A DNA stretch of 64,000 bases, from NCBI GenBank assembly GCA_903828145.1, contig CAIKKY010000028.1:83037-147036 (forward strand), read 5' to 3'. A program made the position numbers and the translations under genes. Positions 17,928-31,531 of the stretch are shown here, in pieces. The stretch comes from an uncultured Hyphomicrobiales bacterium. Its GTDB lineage: Bacteria; Pseudomonadota; Alphaproteobacteria; Rhizobiales; Devosiaceae. A model generated the notes under the pieces. That model was given only the letters and a program-made list of their open reading frames with translations, did no database searches and was not told where the DNA came from. Positions within the stretch are counted from its first letter, which is position 1. Each line of letters starts with the position of its first letter.

Positions 17928-19118
17928 TTGCCCGCCACGTTACGCCGCGAACGGTCGCGGGCGCTTGAACGCGCTCTGGCCCGCACCAATTTTGAAAATC
18001 TCATCGTTCGGTCGGCGCAACTGGCGACCATTGCCATCGGGCTCATTGCGGTGCTGGCCGTGCTGAAAGTCGGCCAATCCGTGCTCGCGCCGCTGTTTTT
18101 GGCCATTACGGTGGGCCTGATGTTCGGGCCCATTGCACGGTGGCTGGAAGCGCGCGGTATGGTGCCGGGTATCTCGGCGGCGCTCGTTGTGCTGCTGTTC
18201 ATGCTGCTGATCGCGGGGGCAGGGCTCCTGTTCTTCCAACCGCTGATGGATTGGGCGACGCGCATTCCCCGGCTCTGGGCCCGCCTGCAGACCGAGATCG
18301 CCAGCCTCCGCGAACCGCTGAAGTCCCTTGGGGCGCTGCAGGATCAGGTTCAGGGTGCGCTGGGTGAGGATCAGGCTGTGGCGGTGACGGTCAATGACGG
18401 GGGGCCGGTGGCATCGGCTGCGGCGGTTATTCCCGCCGTGCTCGCCGCGGTGCTGATCTTTCTCGTCAGCCTCTATTTTTACCTGGCGACGCGCGACAGC
18501 ATCCGTGTGGCCACGCTGCGGCTCTGCATCAGCCGCAGTATGCGCTGGCGCACGGCGCATGTGTTTCGCGATGTCGAAGACAAGGTGAGCCGGTATCTCA
18601 TCACCATTACCCTCGTGAATGTCGGGGTGGGGATCGTTGTCGGCGGGTTGATGGCGCTGATCGGCCTACCCTCGCCGCTGCTTTGGGGCGCGCTGGCCTT
18701 CGTGCTGAATTACATTCCGTTTCTCGGGCAGGCGGGGCTCGCGGCGCTTCTGTTTTTCACCGGGCTCGGGTCGGGCGGCATACTGGGCAGCGGGCTGATT
18801 GGCGGACTTCTGCCCATGGGGCTCTATTTCTTAGTCAATTTCATCGAAGGGAATTTCGTTACGCCCAATCTTCTGGGCCGGGCGATGACCATCAACCCGT
18901 TCCTGATCTTTCTGTCGCTGGCGATCTGGATCTGGGCCTGGGGCGCGGTGGGGGGACTCATCGCGGTGCCGTCCCTGCTCATCATCACCTCGATCCTCGG
19001 GCACATCCTACCCACGGCGCCGAGCCTGTCGGCCAAGACCCGCCGGGAAACGGCCGGGATTGAGGAGCGGCGGGCCGTGCTGGCTGCGGGCGTTGCTGAA
19101 GAAACGCCGTCGGCATGA
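17928..19118 (+). CDS. AI-2E/PerM-family transporter
   Basis: 396 residues. A basic N-terminal ~25 residues precede about eight membrane helices (IAIGLIAVLAVLKVGQSVLA; GISAALVVLLFMLLIAGAGL; later FVLNYIPFLGQAGLAALLFF). The segment NYIPFLGQ and the conserved FIEGNFVTPNLLGRAMTINP are typical of the PerM/YdgG group. TTG start with a GGGGAGAG ribosome site. Named for AI-2 export in E. coli, but most members are uncharacterised; some exchange Na+ and H+. No quorum genes are adjacent. Confidence 0.87.
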   Translation: MPATLRRERSRALERALARTNFENLIVRSAQLATIAIGLIAVLAVLKVGQSVLAPLFLAITVGLMFGPIARWLEARGMVPGISAALVVLLFMLLIAGAGLLFFQPLMDWATRIPRLWARLQTEIASLREPLKSLGALQDQVQGALGEDQAVAVTVNDGGPVASAAAVIPAVLAAVLIFLVSLYFYLATRDSIRVATLRLCISRSMRWRTAHVFRDVEDKVSRYLITITLVNVGVGIVVGGLMALIGLPSPLLWGALAFVLNYIPFLGQAGLAALLFFTGLGSGGILGSGLIGGLLPMGLYFLVNFIEGNFVTPNLLGRAMTINPFLIFLSLAIWIWAWGAVGGLIAVPSLLIITSILGHILPTAPSLSAKTRRETAGIEERRAVLAAGVAEETPSA

Positions 19119-19263
19119 CCGAAGCCTGTCATAAGCCATGAGCCCGGCGCATATGTCGGGCCTCGGGTCTTCGCTGAGCGCGGGGCTGGCGGCCTTCCCC
19201 CCGGCGTTAAACTTTGCGACAGTGCTTGCTCTGAGGGGAGCTACAACAAAGGCCCAATATCTA

Positions 19264-21741
19264 ATGACCGCATCGACTATCGTGCTCGAGGTGCCAACAC
19301 CTGACAAGCGCGCGCTGAGCGCTGACGCGCTTGAGGCCGCCATTCTGGAAAAACTCACCTATTCGGTGGGTAAAGACCCGCTGGTTGCGCGCGAGCATGA
19401 TTGGCTGAAGGCCACCATTCTGGCGGTGCGCGACCGCGTGATCGATCATTGGATGGAGTCGAGCCGCGAAACCTGGCGGACCGGCGACAAGCGCGTCTAT
19501 TACCTCAGCCTTGAATTCCTGATCGGGCGGCTGATACGCGATGCGATGAGCAACCTCGGCCTGATGGAGCCGGTGCGCGAAGCGCTGAAGCGGTTCAAGG
19601 TTGATCTCAATGATCTCGTGGCGCTGGAGCCCGATGCGGCGCTGGGCAATGGCGGCCTCGGTCGGCTCGCGGCCTGCTTTCTTGAATCCATGTCGAGCGT
19701 CAATATCCCGGCCTATGGCTATGGCATCCGCTACGTGCATGGCCTGTTCCGGCAGGAAATGAGCGAAGGCTGGCAGGTTGAGCTGCCCGAAGACTGGCTG
19801 GCGCACGGCAACCCCTGGGAATTCGAGCGGCGCGAAAGCTCGTATGAAATCGGGTTTGGCGGGCATGTCGAGGCGATGACCGAGGCCGATGGCACGACAC
19901 GGCTCGAATGGCGCCCGGCTGAACATGTGCTCGCGGTTGCCTTCGATACGCCGATTGTCGGCTGGCGTGGCGATCGGGTGAATACGCTGCGGCTGTGGAG
20001 CGCGCAGCCGATTGACCCGATCCTGCTTGATCGCTTCAATTCGGGCGACCACATCGGGGCGCTCGCGGAAAGCGCCAAGGCGGAGTCGATTACCCGGGTG
20101 CTCTATCCGGCCGATTCAACGCCCGCCGGGCAGGAATTGCGGCTGCGGCAGGAATATTTCTTCTCCTCCGCCTCGCTGCAGGACATTGTGCGGCGGCATA
20201 TGCAGCAATATGGCGACCTGGGGTCGTTGTCGGATCGGGTGGCGATCCAGCTCAATGACACCCATCCGGCGATTTCCATCGCCGAGCTGATGCGCATCCT
20301 CATCGATCTGTATGGGATGAAGTGGAAGCAGGCCTGGACGCTGACCAAGGCGACCTTCGGCTATACCAACCACACGCTGTTGCCCGAGGCGCTTGAAACC
20401 TGGCCGCTGGCGCTGATGGAGCGCATGTTGCCGCGCCAGATGCAGATCATCTATGCGATCAACGCTGAAGTTCTGGGCGAGGCGCGCGCCATGGGCGGCT
20501 TTACCGAGCCGCAGATTGCCGCGATTTCGCTCATCGATGAACATGGCAGCCGCCGCGTGCGCATGGGACAACTGGCTTTTGTCGGTTCCCATTCGGTCAA
20601 TGGCGTGTCGGCGCTCCATTCCGAACTCATCAAATCCGAGCTGTTTCCCGATCTCAATCGGCTCTATCCGGGCCGGATCAACAACAAGACCAATGGCGTG
20701 ACGCCGCGGCGCTGGCTGATGCAGTGCAACCCGGCCCTGACCAAGCTGATCGCCGGGCGGATCGGGCCGAAGTTCCTCGATGATCTCGATGCGCTGGTTG
20801 ATCTCGACAAACATGCCGATGATCCGGGGTTCCAGGCCCAGTTCATGGCCATCAAGCGCGCCAATAAGGTGGCGCTGGCGCAGGTGATCAAGGATCGCCT
20901 GGGCTTTACGGTGTCGCCGGATGCGCTGTTCGATGTGCAGGTGAAGCGCATTCATGAATACAAGCGGCAGTTGCTCAACATCATCGAGACGGTGGCGCTC
21001 TACTCGGCCATTCGCTCGCAGCCGCATAAAAAATGGGTGCCGCGCGTCAAGGTCTTCGCCGGTAAGGCCGCGCCGGGCTACTGGAATGCCAAGCTCATCA
21101 TCAAGCTCATCAATGATGTGGCCAAGGTCGTGAACAATGATCCGGCGGTGCGCGGGCTGTTGAAGGTCGCGTTTCTGCCCAATTACAACGTGAGCCTTGC
21201 CGAAATCATCATGCCGGCAGCAGACCTCTCCGAGCAGATTTCGACGGCCGGGATGGAAGCCTCGGGCACGGGCAACATGAAGTTCATGGCCAATGGCGCC
21301 GTGACCATCGGCACGTTGGATGGCGCGAATGTCGAAATGCTCGAGCAGGTGGGCACCGACAACATGGTGATCTTCGGGCTCACAACCCATGAGGTTGCCG
21401 ACAAGCGGGCGCGCAGCGACGTGCCGCGCAGCGCCATCGACCTGTCGCCGGTGCTGCGCGAAGCGCTGGAAGCGATTGCGACCGGCGTGTTTTCGCCCGA
21501 CGATCCGCATCGCTACCGCGATCTCGTGGGCGGGCTTTATGACCATGACTGGTTTATGGTGGCGCGGGATTTCGACGCCTACTGGACCGCGCAGCGTCAG
21601 GTAGATGCGCTGTGGCACGATACCAAGACCTGGGCCGCAATGGCCATCCGCAACACAGCGCATGTGGGGTTCTTCTCCTCCGACCGGACCATCCGGCAGT
21701 ATGCAGAGGACATCTGGGGCGTTCCGGCCCGGAAAGGATAG
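19264..21741 (+). CDS. glgP: Glycogen phosphorylase
   Basis: 825 residues from the ATG at 19264. The frame stays open 126 bp upstream, but homologous sequence begins only after this start. It releases glucose 1-phosphate from glycogen chain ends. Visible motifs are YYLSLEFLIGR, LGNGGLGRLAACF, the phosphate and sugar contacts around RMGQLAF and KTNGVTPRRWL, and EASGTGNMKFM, which holds the PLP-bearing Lys. It is the first gene of the glg operon; the branching-enzyme gene begins 3 bp after its stop. Regulation probably acts in the 145-bp gap upstream. Confidence 0.93.
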   Translation: MTASTIVLEVPTPDKRALSADALEAAILEKLTYSVGKDPLVAREHDWLKATILAVRDRVIDHWMESSRETWRTGDKRVYYLSLEFLIGRLIRDAMSNLGLMEPVREALKRFKVDLNDLVALEPDAALGNGGLGRLAACFLESMSSVNIPAYGYGIRYVHGLFRQEMSEGWQVELPEDWLAHGNPWEFERRESSYEIGFGGHVEAMTEADGTTRLEWRPAEHVLAVAFDTPIVGWRGDRVNTLRLWSAQPIDPILLDRFNSGDHIGALAESAKAESITRVLYPADSTPAGQELRLRQEYFFSSASLQDIVRRHMQQYGDLGSLSDRVAIQLNDTHPAISIAELMRILIDLYGMKWKQAWTLTKATFGYTNHTLLPEALETWPLALMERMLPRQMQIIYAINAEVLGEARAMGGFTEPQIAAISLIDEHGSRRVRMGQLAFVGSHSVNGVSALHSELIKSELFPDLNRLYPGRINNKTNGVTPRRWLMQCNPALTKLIAGRIGPKFLDDLDALVDLDKHADDPGFQAQFMAIKRANKVALAQVIKDRLGFTVSPDALFDVQVKRIHEYKRQLLNIIETVALYSAIRSQPHKKWVPRVKVFAGKAAPGYWNAKLIIKLINDVAKVVNNDPAVRGLLKVAFLPNYNVSLAEIIMPAADLSEQISTAGMEASGTGNMKFMANGAVTIGTLDGANVEMLEQVGTDNMVIFGLTTHEVADKRARSDVPRSAIDLSPVLREALEAIATGVFSPDDPHRYRDLVGGLYDHDWFMVARDFDAYWTAQRQVDALWHDTKTWAAMAIRNTAHVGFFSSDRTIRQYAEDIWGVPARKG

Positions 21742-21744
21742 CTA

Positions 21745-23940
21745 TTGGCGAGGGGCAAGCGAGGGGAAGCTGGCGCGGACGATATCCGGGCCATCATCGA
21801 AGGGCGCCATGCCGATCCGTTCGGCATTCTGGGGCTGCATGAGGCTGAGGGGCGCTTTATGGCCCGCTGCTTCATTCCCCATGCCAGCGCGGTGACGGCC
21901 ATGTCGCTCGACGGTGCGGTGCTGGGCGAGCTGGTCCGGCGCGACGACGCCGGATTTTTCGAGGGCGAGATCGCCATCAAACACCGCCAGCCGATCCAGT
22001 ATCGGGCGCGCAATGAGGGCGGTGTCTGGGATGTGCACGATCCCTATAGTTTCGGCCCGGTGCTGGGCCCGCTCGATGATTACTATATCGGCGAGGGCTC
22101 GCACCTGAGGCTTTTCGACAAGCTCGGCGCCCATGCGATGAGTTTTGAGGGCGTTGCGGGCACGCATTTCGCGGTGTGGGCGCCCAATGCGCGGCGCGTC
22201 AGCGTGATCGGCCCGTTCAATGATTGGGACGGGCGGCGGCACGCGATGCGGCTGCGGCTCAATACTGGCATCTGGGAAGTGTTCATTCCCGCAGTGGGTG
22301 TGGGCGCGCTCTACAAATTCGAGATTGTCGGCCCCGATGGCACGCTGCGGCCCCTTAAGGCCGATCCGTTTGCGCGGCAATCGGAAATGCGGCCCAAGAC
22401 CGCGTCGGTCGTTGCCGACCCCAGTCCCTTCACCTGGACCGATGCGGCCTATATCGACAAGCGCGGCAAGACCGACTGGCGGCGCACGGCCGTGTCGATC
22501 TACGAGGTGCACCTCGGCTCGTGGCGCAAGCGGGCCGATGGCGGCTTCATGAGCTATGACCAATTGGCCGAACAGCTCATTCCCTATGCCGCCGATATGG
22601 GGTTCACCCATCTCGAACTGCTGCCGATCACCGAGCATCCCTATGATCCGAGCTGGGGCTACCAGCCGACCGGGCTTTATGCGCCCACGGCGCGGTTTGG
22701 TGATCCGGCGGGGTTCAAGCGCTTCGTCAATGCCGCGCATGCGGCCGGGCTCGGCGTGATCCTCGATTGGGTGCCGGCGCATTTCCCCACCGACGAGCAT
22801 GGGCTCGCGCGGTTCGATGGCACAGCGCTCTATGAGCATGATGATCCGCGCCAAGGCTATCACCCGGACTGGAACACGGCGATCTACAATTTCGGGCGCA
22901 AGGAAGTGGCGAGCTATCTCGTCAACAACGCGCTCTACTGGCTTGAGCATTTCCATCTTGATGGGCTGCGGGTCGATGCCGTGGCCTCGATGCTCTATCT
23001 GGATTACTCGCGCCAGGCCGGAGAGTGGGTGCCCAACCAGTTTGGCGGCAACCACAATCTCGAAGCCGTGGCGTTCCTGCGGCGGGTCAATGTCGAGGCC
23101 TACCGCCAGCACCCCGGCGTCATGATGATTGCCGAGGAATCCACCTCCTGGTCGGGCGTCAGCGCCCCGGCCGATGCCGGTGGGCTGGGCTTCGGGTTCA
23201 AGTGGAACATGGGCTTCATGAATGACACGCTGCGCTACATGGCGCGTGATCCCATTCATCGGCGCTTTCACCACAATGACATGACCTTCGCGGCGCTTTA
23301 CGCCTTTTCGGAAAACTTCATCCTGCCGCTGAGCCATGATGAAGTGGTCCATGGCAAAGGCTCACTCCTCGCGAAAATGGGTGGCGATGACTGGCAACAG
23401 TTCGCCTCGCTCAGGGCCTATTACGCCTTCATGTGGGGGTGGCCGGGCAAGAAGCTCCTGTTCATGGGGCAGGAATTTGCCCAGCGCGAGGAATGGACCG
23501 AGACCAAGGCGCTTGACTGGTATCTGCTCGATGCTCCGGCCCATGAGGGGGTCAGGCGGCTTGTGGGCGATCTCAATGCCACCTATCGCGATGTGCCGGC
23601 GCTGCACGCGCGGGACAATGAGCCTGAGGGGTTCCGCTGGCTGATTGGCAATGACCATGCCAATTCGGTCTTCGCTTTTGCGCGGCAGGCGCCTGGCGCG
23701 TCGCCCGTGGTGGTGATTGCGAACCTCACCCCGGTGCCGCGCGAGACCTATCGCGTGCCCATGCCCAAAGCGGGCATCTGGCGCGAGCGGCTCAATACCG
23801 ATGCGGGCTGGTATGGCGGCACCAATATGGGCAATCTGGGCGAAGTGATTGCCAAACAAAGCGATGTGCCGGGTCTTGGTGCCTATGCAGACCTGACCCT
23901 GCCGCCAATGTCGACGCTCTATTTGACCTGTGCTGAATAA
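21745..23940 (+). CDS. glgB: 1,4-alpha-glucan branching enzyme
   Basis: 731 residues from a TTG start, chosen because GGAAAGGA lies about 6 bp before it and the reading frame matches the family from residue 10 onward (DDIRAIIEGRHADPF). It forms alpha-1,6 branches. Two beta-sandwich domains (about 1-210; FAVWAPNARRVSVIGPFNDW) precede the GH13 barrel with GLRVDAVASMLYLDYS (nucleophile Asp), MIAEESTSW (acid/base Glu) and LPLSHDEVVHGKGSL. The start lies 3 bp after the phosphorylase stop, so the two are probably coupled, and the weak TTG may lower its output. Confidence 0.94.
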   Translation: MARGKRGEAGADDIRAIIEGRHADPFGILGLHEAEGRFMARCFIPHASAVTAMSLDGAVLGELVRRDDAGFFEGEIAIKHRQPIQYRARNEGGVWDVHDPYSFGPVLGPLDDYYIGEGSHLRLFDKLGAHAMSFEGVAGTHFAVWAPNARRVSVIGPFNDWDGRRHAMRLRLNTGIWEVFIPAVGVGALYKFEIVGPDGTLRPLKADPFARQSEMRPKTASVVADPSPFTWTDAAYIDKRGKTDWRRTAVSIYEVHLGSWRKRADGGFMSYDQLAEQLIPYAADMGFTHLELLPITEHPYDPSWGYQPTGLYAPTARFGDPAGFKRFVNAAHAAGLGVILDWVPAHFPTDEHGLARFDGTALYEHDDPRQGYHPDWNTAIYNFGRKEVASYLVNNALYWLEHFHLDGLRVDAVASMLYLDYSRQAGEWVPNQFGGNHNLEAVAFLRRVNVEAYRQHPGVMMIAEESTSWSGVSAPADAGGLGFGFKWNMGFMNDTLRYMARDPIHRRFHHNDMTFAALYAFSENFILPLSHDEVVHGKGSLLAKMGGDDWQQFASLRAYYAFMWGWPGKKLLFMGQEFAQREEWTETKALDWYLLDAPAHEGVRRLVGDLNATYRDVPALHARDNEPEGFRWLIGNDHANSVFAFARQAPGASPVVVIANLTPVPRETYRVPMPKAGIWRERLNTDAGWYGGTNMGNLGEVIAKQSDVPGLGAYADLTLPPMSTLYLTCAE

Positions 23941-23971
23941 TAAGCACAATCCTTGAGGGAGGAGGACTGTC

Positions 23972-25245
23972 ATGGCTGATTACCGGACCCCATCGCCGCT
24001 GGCCCGTGAGGCCATGGCCTATGTGCTGGCGGGCGGGCGTGGCACGCGCCTGTTCGAACTGACCGACCGACGCGCCAAGCCTGCGGTCTATTTCGGTGGC
24101 AAGAGCCGCATTATCGACTTCGCGCTGTCCAATGCACTGAACTCGGGCATCCGCCGTATTTCTGTGGCGACGCAATATCAGGCGCATTCGCTGATCCGGC
24201 ACCTGCAACGCGGCTGGAATTTTCTGCGCACAGAACGAAACGAAAGTTTCGATGTGCTCCCGGCGAGCCAGCGCGTCTCCGAGACGCAATGGTACGAGGG
24301 CACGGCCGATGCCGTGTACCAGAACATGGACATCATCGAGGATTATGGTCCGCGCTATATCGTGCTGCTCGCGGGCGACCATATTTACAAGATGGACTAT
24401 GAAATCATGCTGCGCCAGCACGTCGATACGGGCGCGGACGTGACCATTGGCTGCCTTGAAGTGCCGCGCATGGAGGCCACAGGTTTCGGCGTGATGCATG
24501 TCGATGGCCGCGACCGGATCGTTGATTTCGTTGAAAAACCAAAGAATCCGCCGGGGATTCCCGACCGGCCGGATTATGCGCTCGCTTCGATGGGCATTTA
24601 CGTCTTCGAGACGCGCTTTTTGATGGAGCAATTGCGCCGCGATGCCGCGACCCCGGGGTCGAGCCGCGACTTCGGCAAGGACATCATTCCCTATATCGTC
24701 AAGAACGGCTCGGCCTGGGCGCACCGGTTCCCGCGCTCCTGCGTGCGCTCGCCCAACGAGGAAGTGGCCTATTGGCGCGATGTGGGCACGGTTGATGCCT
24801 ATTGGAAGGCCAATATCGACCTGACTGACGTGACCCCGCAGCTTGATCTGTATGATCGCGACTGGCCGATCTGGACCTTTGCGGAAATCACGCCACCGGC
24901 CAAGTTCGTGCATGATTTTGAGGGTCGGCGCGGGTCGGCGGTCAATTCGCTGGTCTCGGGCGATTGCATTGTGTCGGGGGGGCTTCTCAACAAGACACTG
25001 CTGTCGACTGGCTGCCGGGTGCATTCCTACTCGGAACTGTCGGAAGCAGTGGTGCTGCCCCATTGCACCATCGGGCGCGGTGCGCGGCTCAAGAAGATCG
25101 TCCTCGATCGCGGCGTGAACATTCCTGAAGGCATGGTCGTGGGCGAAGATCCTGAATTCGATGCCAAGTGGTTCCGCCGCACGCCCGAGGGTGTGACGCT
25201 TGTCACCCAGCCGATGGTTGATCGGCTGGTCGCCAGCCGCACGCC

Positions 25246-25249
<4 letters not shown>
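23972..25249 (+). CDS. glgC: Glucose-1-phosphate adenylyltransferase (ADP-glucose synthase)
   Basis: 425 residues. It makes ADP-glucose from ATP and glucose 1-phosphate, the committed step of glycogen synthesis. The nucleotide-binding loop is [10 protein letters not shown], followed by [29 protein letters not shown] with a catalytic-site Asp, [11 protein letters not shown], and a C-terminal left-handed beta-helix (from about residue 300) used in allosteric control. A strong GGAGGA ribosome site precedes the ATG. It overlaps the glycogen synthase start by 4 bp. Confidence 0.95.
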
Positions 25250-28321
<3,072 letters not shown>

Positions 28322-28334
28322 GGACGGCCCTGAC

Positions 28335-30476
28335 TTGACCCCTATTTTTGTTCCCGGCGGCGGCCGGCCCGAACGGCTGGGCGCGACGCTGACCGCTGAG
28401 GGCGTGAACTTCGCCGTCTATTCGGAAACGGCGTCGGCGCTGTTCGTCTCGATATACGATGAACTCGACCATGAGGTCGCCCGCTTCGAACTCGATGGTC
28501 ATGATGGACATGTGCACCATGGGCTGGTGGCGGGCGTCGGGGCGGGGCTGCGCTATGGGTTTCGCGCCGATGGCGAGTATGCGCCGCAGCGCGGCCTGTA
28601 TTTTGACCCGCACAAGCTGCTGGTTGACCCCTATGCGCGCAGTGTTGACCGGGCCTTTGTGCGCTCGCCGCGCCTCAGGTTGCCGCGTGATGCCGGGGTG
28701 GATACAGCCCCGCTGATGCCCAAGGCCGTGGTGGTGGGGGCAACCAATGCCCCGGCCCGGGCGCGCACCAAGGCGCCGACGCTGTTTTATGAACTCAATG
28801 TGCGCGGCTTTACCATGCGCCACCCCTCGGTGCAGGGGCCGTTGCGCGGCACCATTGCGGGGCTCACCACCAAGCGGGTGATCGACCATTTGACCTTCCT
28901 CGGGGTCGATTGCGTGGAGCTGATGCCGGTTGCAGCCTTCATCGACGATGGGCATCTGCCCTCGCTCGGGCTGACCAATGCCTGGGGCTATAATCCCGTA
29001 ACCTATTTCGCGCTCGATCCGCGCCTTGCGCCGCGCGGGCCGCAGGAATTGCGGACCATGACCGATCTCTATCGGCGTGCCGGCATCTCGGTGATTCTCG
29101 ATGTGGTCTATAACCACACCGGGGAGGGCGACGCGCAGGGCCCGATCCTCAGCCTCAAGGGCCTCGATGCCCGGACCTATTACCGGCATGTCGAGACCGA
29201 GCAGGGGCTCGAGCTGGTCAATGATTCAGGCACGGGCAATACGCTGCGCTGCGATCATCCGGCGACGCAGCGGCTGGTGCTTGAATCGCTGCGCTATTTC
29301 GTCGAGGACATGGGCGTATCGGGCTTCCGCTTTGATCTGGCCCCCATTCTGGGGCGCGAGCCGGGGTTCAACCCGCAGGCGGGGCTGCTCGATCTCATCA
29401 AGGCCGATCCGGTGGTCGGCAAGTCGATCCTTGTGGCCGAGCCGTGGGACCCGGGTCCGGGCGGCTATCAACTGGGCCAGTTCGGTAAACGCTTCCGCGA
29501 GTGGAACGATACCTATCGCGACGACGTGCGCTCATTCTGGCGCGGCGACCAGGGCAAGATCGGCGCTTTGGCCGGCAAGGTGTCGGGCTCGGCGGAGATT
29601 TTCGATTTTCAGGGTCGCAAGCCCAGCCATGGCATCAATTTCCTCGCGGTGCATGATGGCTTCACGCTCATTGATCTTGTCTCCTATCTCGACAAGCACA
29701 ATGAGGCGAATGGCGAAGACAACCGCGATGGGCACAACGGCAATCATTCGTGGAATTGCGGGACAGAAGGCGCCACCGACGATGGGGCCGTGAATGCCCA
29801 GCGGCGGCGCGATGTGCGGGCGCTGCTCGCCACGCTGTTCCTGTCGCGCGGGCTGCCGCTGTTGCAGCAGGGCGATGAATTTGGCCGCACGCAGCACGGC
29901 AATAACAATGCCTATGCCCAGGACAATGACATCACCTGGGTCGATTGGGAAAAGGCCGATGGGGCGCTGGTTGATTATGTCGCCGCGCTCAATGATTTCC
30001 GGCAGGCGCACAAAGCGCTGACGCAGGATCGTTTCCTCACCGGCCACGAAAAGCATGGCCGCCGCGATGTGATCTGGCTCCACCCGGATGGCCGCGAAAT
30101 GACCTATGCCGACTGGAATGACCCGGCAGCCTCGGTGCTGGGTATGCGGCTGCAGACCGAGAGCGACGATCTGATCGTGTGGTTCAACCGACGCATGGAA
30201 CCGGTGCTGGCGCGTCTGCCCCAGGGCTATTGGACCGTGGGCATGGTGTCGGACGACAAGGCGGTGCTGCCGGTTGCTGATGGCGCGGCAACCCTGCCGC
30301 CGCGCTCGGTGGTGGTTCTGGTTATGGGGCAGATTCCCGTGACCCCGCCCGAAGAAATGCCGCCGCCGCCCGCTGAACCGCCGGTGACCGAACCGCCCAA
30401 TATTCCGGTGACCGAGCCCGAGGAGGTGCCGGATCTGCCCGAAGCGCCGCCCGAGCCGCCGCTGCGGGATCGCTGA
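28335..30476 (+). CDS. glgX: Glycogen debranching enzyme
   Basis: About 713 residues from the TTG at 28335, which has GAGGA some 10 bp upstream and starts just before family sequence (TPIFVPGGGRPERLGAT). An ATG at 28299 overlapping pgm is the alternative. It cleaves alpha-1,6 branches left by phosphorylase. A starch-binding-like N domain precedes the GH13 barrel: DVVYNHTGEGD, SGFRFDLAPILGR with nucleophile Asp, LVAEPWDPGPGGYQ with Glu, and AVHDGFTLIDLVSY. The last ~50 residues form an unusual Pro/Glu-rich tail (TPPEEMPPPPAEPP onward). Its stop directly abuts the convergent ureG stop. Confidence 0.92.
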   Translation: MTPIFVPGGGRPERLGATLTAEGVNFAVYSETASALFVSIYDELDHEVARFELDGHDGHVHHGLVAGVGAGLRYGFRADGEYAPQRGLYFDPHKLLVDPYARSVDRAFVRSPRLRLPRDAGVDTAPLMPKAVVVGATNAPARARTKAPTLFYELNVRGFTMRHPSVQGPLRGTIAGLTTKRVIDHLTFLGVDCVELMPVAAFIDDGHLPSLGLTNAWGYNPVTYFALDPRLAPRGPQELRTMTDLYRRAGISVILDVVYNHTGEGDAQGPILSLKGLDARTYYRHVETEQGLELVNDSGTGNTLRCDHPATQRLVLESLRYFVEDMGVSGFRFDLAPILGREPGFNPQAGLLDLIKADPVVGKSILVAEPWDPGPGGYQLGQFGKRFREWNDTYRDDVRSFWRGDQGKIGALAGKVSGSAEIFDFQGRKPSHGINFLAVHDGFTLIDLVSYLDKHNEANGEDNRDGHNGNHSWNCGTEGATDDGAVNAQRRRDVRALLATLFLSRGLPLLQQGDEFGRTQHGNNNAYAQDNDITWVDWEKADGALVDYVAALNDFRQAHKALTQDRFLTGHEKHGRRDVIWLHPDGREMTYADWNDPAASVLGMRLQTESDDLIVWFNRRMEPVLARLPQGYWTVGMVSDDKAVLPVADGAATLPPRSVVVLVMGQIPVTPPEEMPPPPAEPPVTEPPNIPVTEPEEVPDLPEAPPEPPLRDR

Positions 30477-31106
30477 TCAGGCTGCGGCGGTCGCAGTCAG
30501 GCCGCCCATTTTCTCGATGAAGGCAATGATCTCCTCAAGCCCGTCGCGGCGCAGCATGTCGGTAAAGACATAGGGGCGACCCTCGCGCACGCGGATCGTA
30601 TCCTGTTCCATCACCGCGAGGCTGGCGTTCACATAGGGCGCCAGATCAGCCTTGTTGATGATGAGAAGGTCGGACCGGGTAATGGCCGGCCCGCCCTTGC
30701 GCGGAATTTTCTCGCCCTCGGAAACGGCGATCACATAGAGCGTGATGTCAGCGAGATCGGGCGAAAAGGTCGCGGCGAGATTGTCGCCCCCCGATTCAAT
30801 CAGCACGATATCGAGATCGGGGAATTTAGCGGTGAGTTCGTCAATTGCCGCGAGGTTGAGCGAGGCATCTTCGCGGATGGCGGTGTGCGGACAGCCGCCA
30901 GTTTCCACGCCCACGATACGGTCTGCGGCAATGGCCTGGACCCGGTTGAGGATCAAGGCATCTTCCTGGGTGTAAATATCATTGGTGACGACGGCCATGG
31001 AATAGCGGTCGCGCAGCGCTTTGAGCAGCATTTCGCACAGCGTGGTCTTGCCTGAGCCGACCGGGCCGCCAATGCCGACGCGGAGGGGTCCATGGGTCGA
31101 TGTCAT
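30477..31106 (-). CDS. ureG: Urease accessory GTPase UreG
   Basis: 209 residues. It hydrolyses GTP to drive nickel delivery into apo-urease with UreE, UreF and UreD. The P-loop is [11 protein letters not shown], then [26 protein letters not shown] with the Cys-Pro-His metal motif, [12 protein letters not shown] and the guanine-binding NKADLAPYV. The ATG overlaps the stop of the DUF3995-like gene by 4 bp. It is the last gene of the accessory block, and no gap separates it from glgX. Confidence 0.95.
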   Translation of the reverse strand: MTSTHGPLRVGIGGPVGSGKTTLCEMLLKALRDRYSMAVVTNDIYTQEDALILNRVQAIAADRIVGVETGGCPHTAIREDASLNLAAIDELTAKFPDLDIVLIESGGDNLAATFSPDLADITLYVIAVSEGEKIPRKGGPAITRSDLLIINKADLAPYVNASLAVMEQDTIRVREGRPYVFTDMLRRDGLEEIIAFIEKMGGLTATAAA

Positions 31107-31531
31107 AGCAGCCTCATCAGAACGAGCAGCAGAAAGCCAATGCCGAGCCCGAGGGCCAGCGGCGAATAGGTTTTACGATCGAGCGTCGCGAAAGGTTCTT
31201 CGGGAAAGAGCCGCCGCCAGGGCGCGGCATAGCCCGCAACGCCACGCGCGATGAGGAGCGCGCCAAGCACCAGCCCGGCGAAGGTCAGGCCCGGGCCACC
31301 AGCCACCTTATCGGCGAGGGACAGGGCGAGAATGCCAAGGCCCAGCGCGACGAGCATGGTCAGAAAAGCCCAGCGTTTTTTGACCCGCGTCGCCCCCGGA
31401 CGCCCGATGACCGCCTGCGCCAGCAACAGCTTGTTGCGGATGGGCCAGGTGCGGCCGAGGCTCCACAGCATGGTCGCCAGGGCGATTGTCAACAAGCACA
31501 CGAAAACCAGTGAAGCGACCATCATGTTCAT
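31103..31531 (-). CDS. Four-helix membrane protein in the urease accessory operon (DUF3995-like)
   Basis: 142 residues with about four hydrophobic helices: near 5-25 ([18 protein letters not shown]), 52-72 ([19 protein letters not shown]), 78-98 and the C-terminal 125-140. The segment between helices three and four, [17 protein letters not shown], resembles the (D)xxxYSPL motif of DUF3995 proteins, whose function is unknown. It overlaps ureF and ureG by 4 bp each, so it is translated as part of the accessory set. Nickel or urea handling at the inner membrane is a fair guess from context only. It has few His and no metal cluster that I can see. Confidence 0.7.
   Translation of the reverse strand: MNMMVASLVFVCLLTIALATMLWSLGRTWPIRNKLLLAQAVIGRPGATRVKKRWAFLTMLVALGLGILALSLADKVAGGPGLTFAGLVLGALLIARGVAGYAAPWRRLFPEEPFATLDRKTYSPLALGLGIGFLLLVLMRLL

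Noticed and set aside
19138..19263. A 42-residue N-terminal extension of glycogen phosphorylase
   Set aside because: The extension is not like any phosphorylase N terminus, and the total length fits the family only from 19264.
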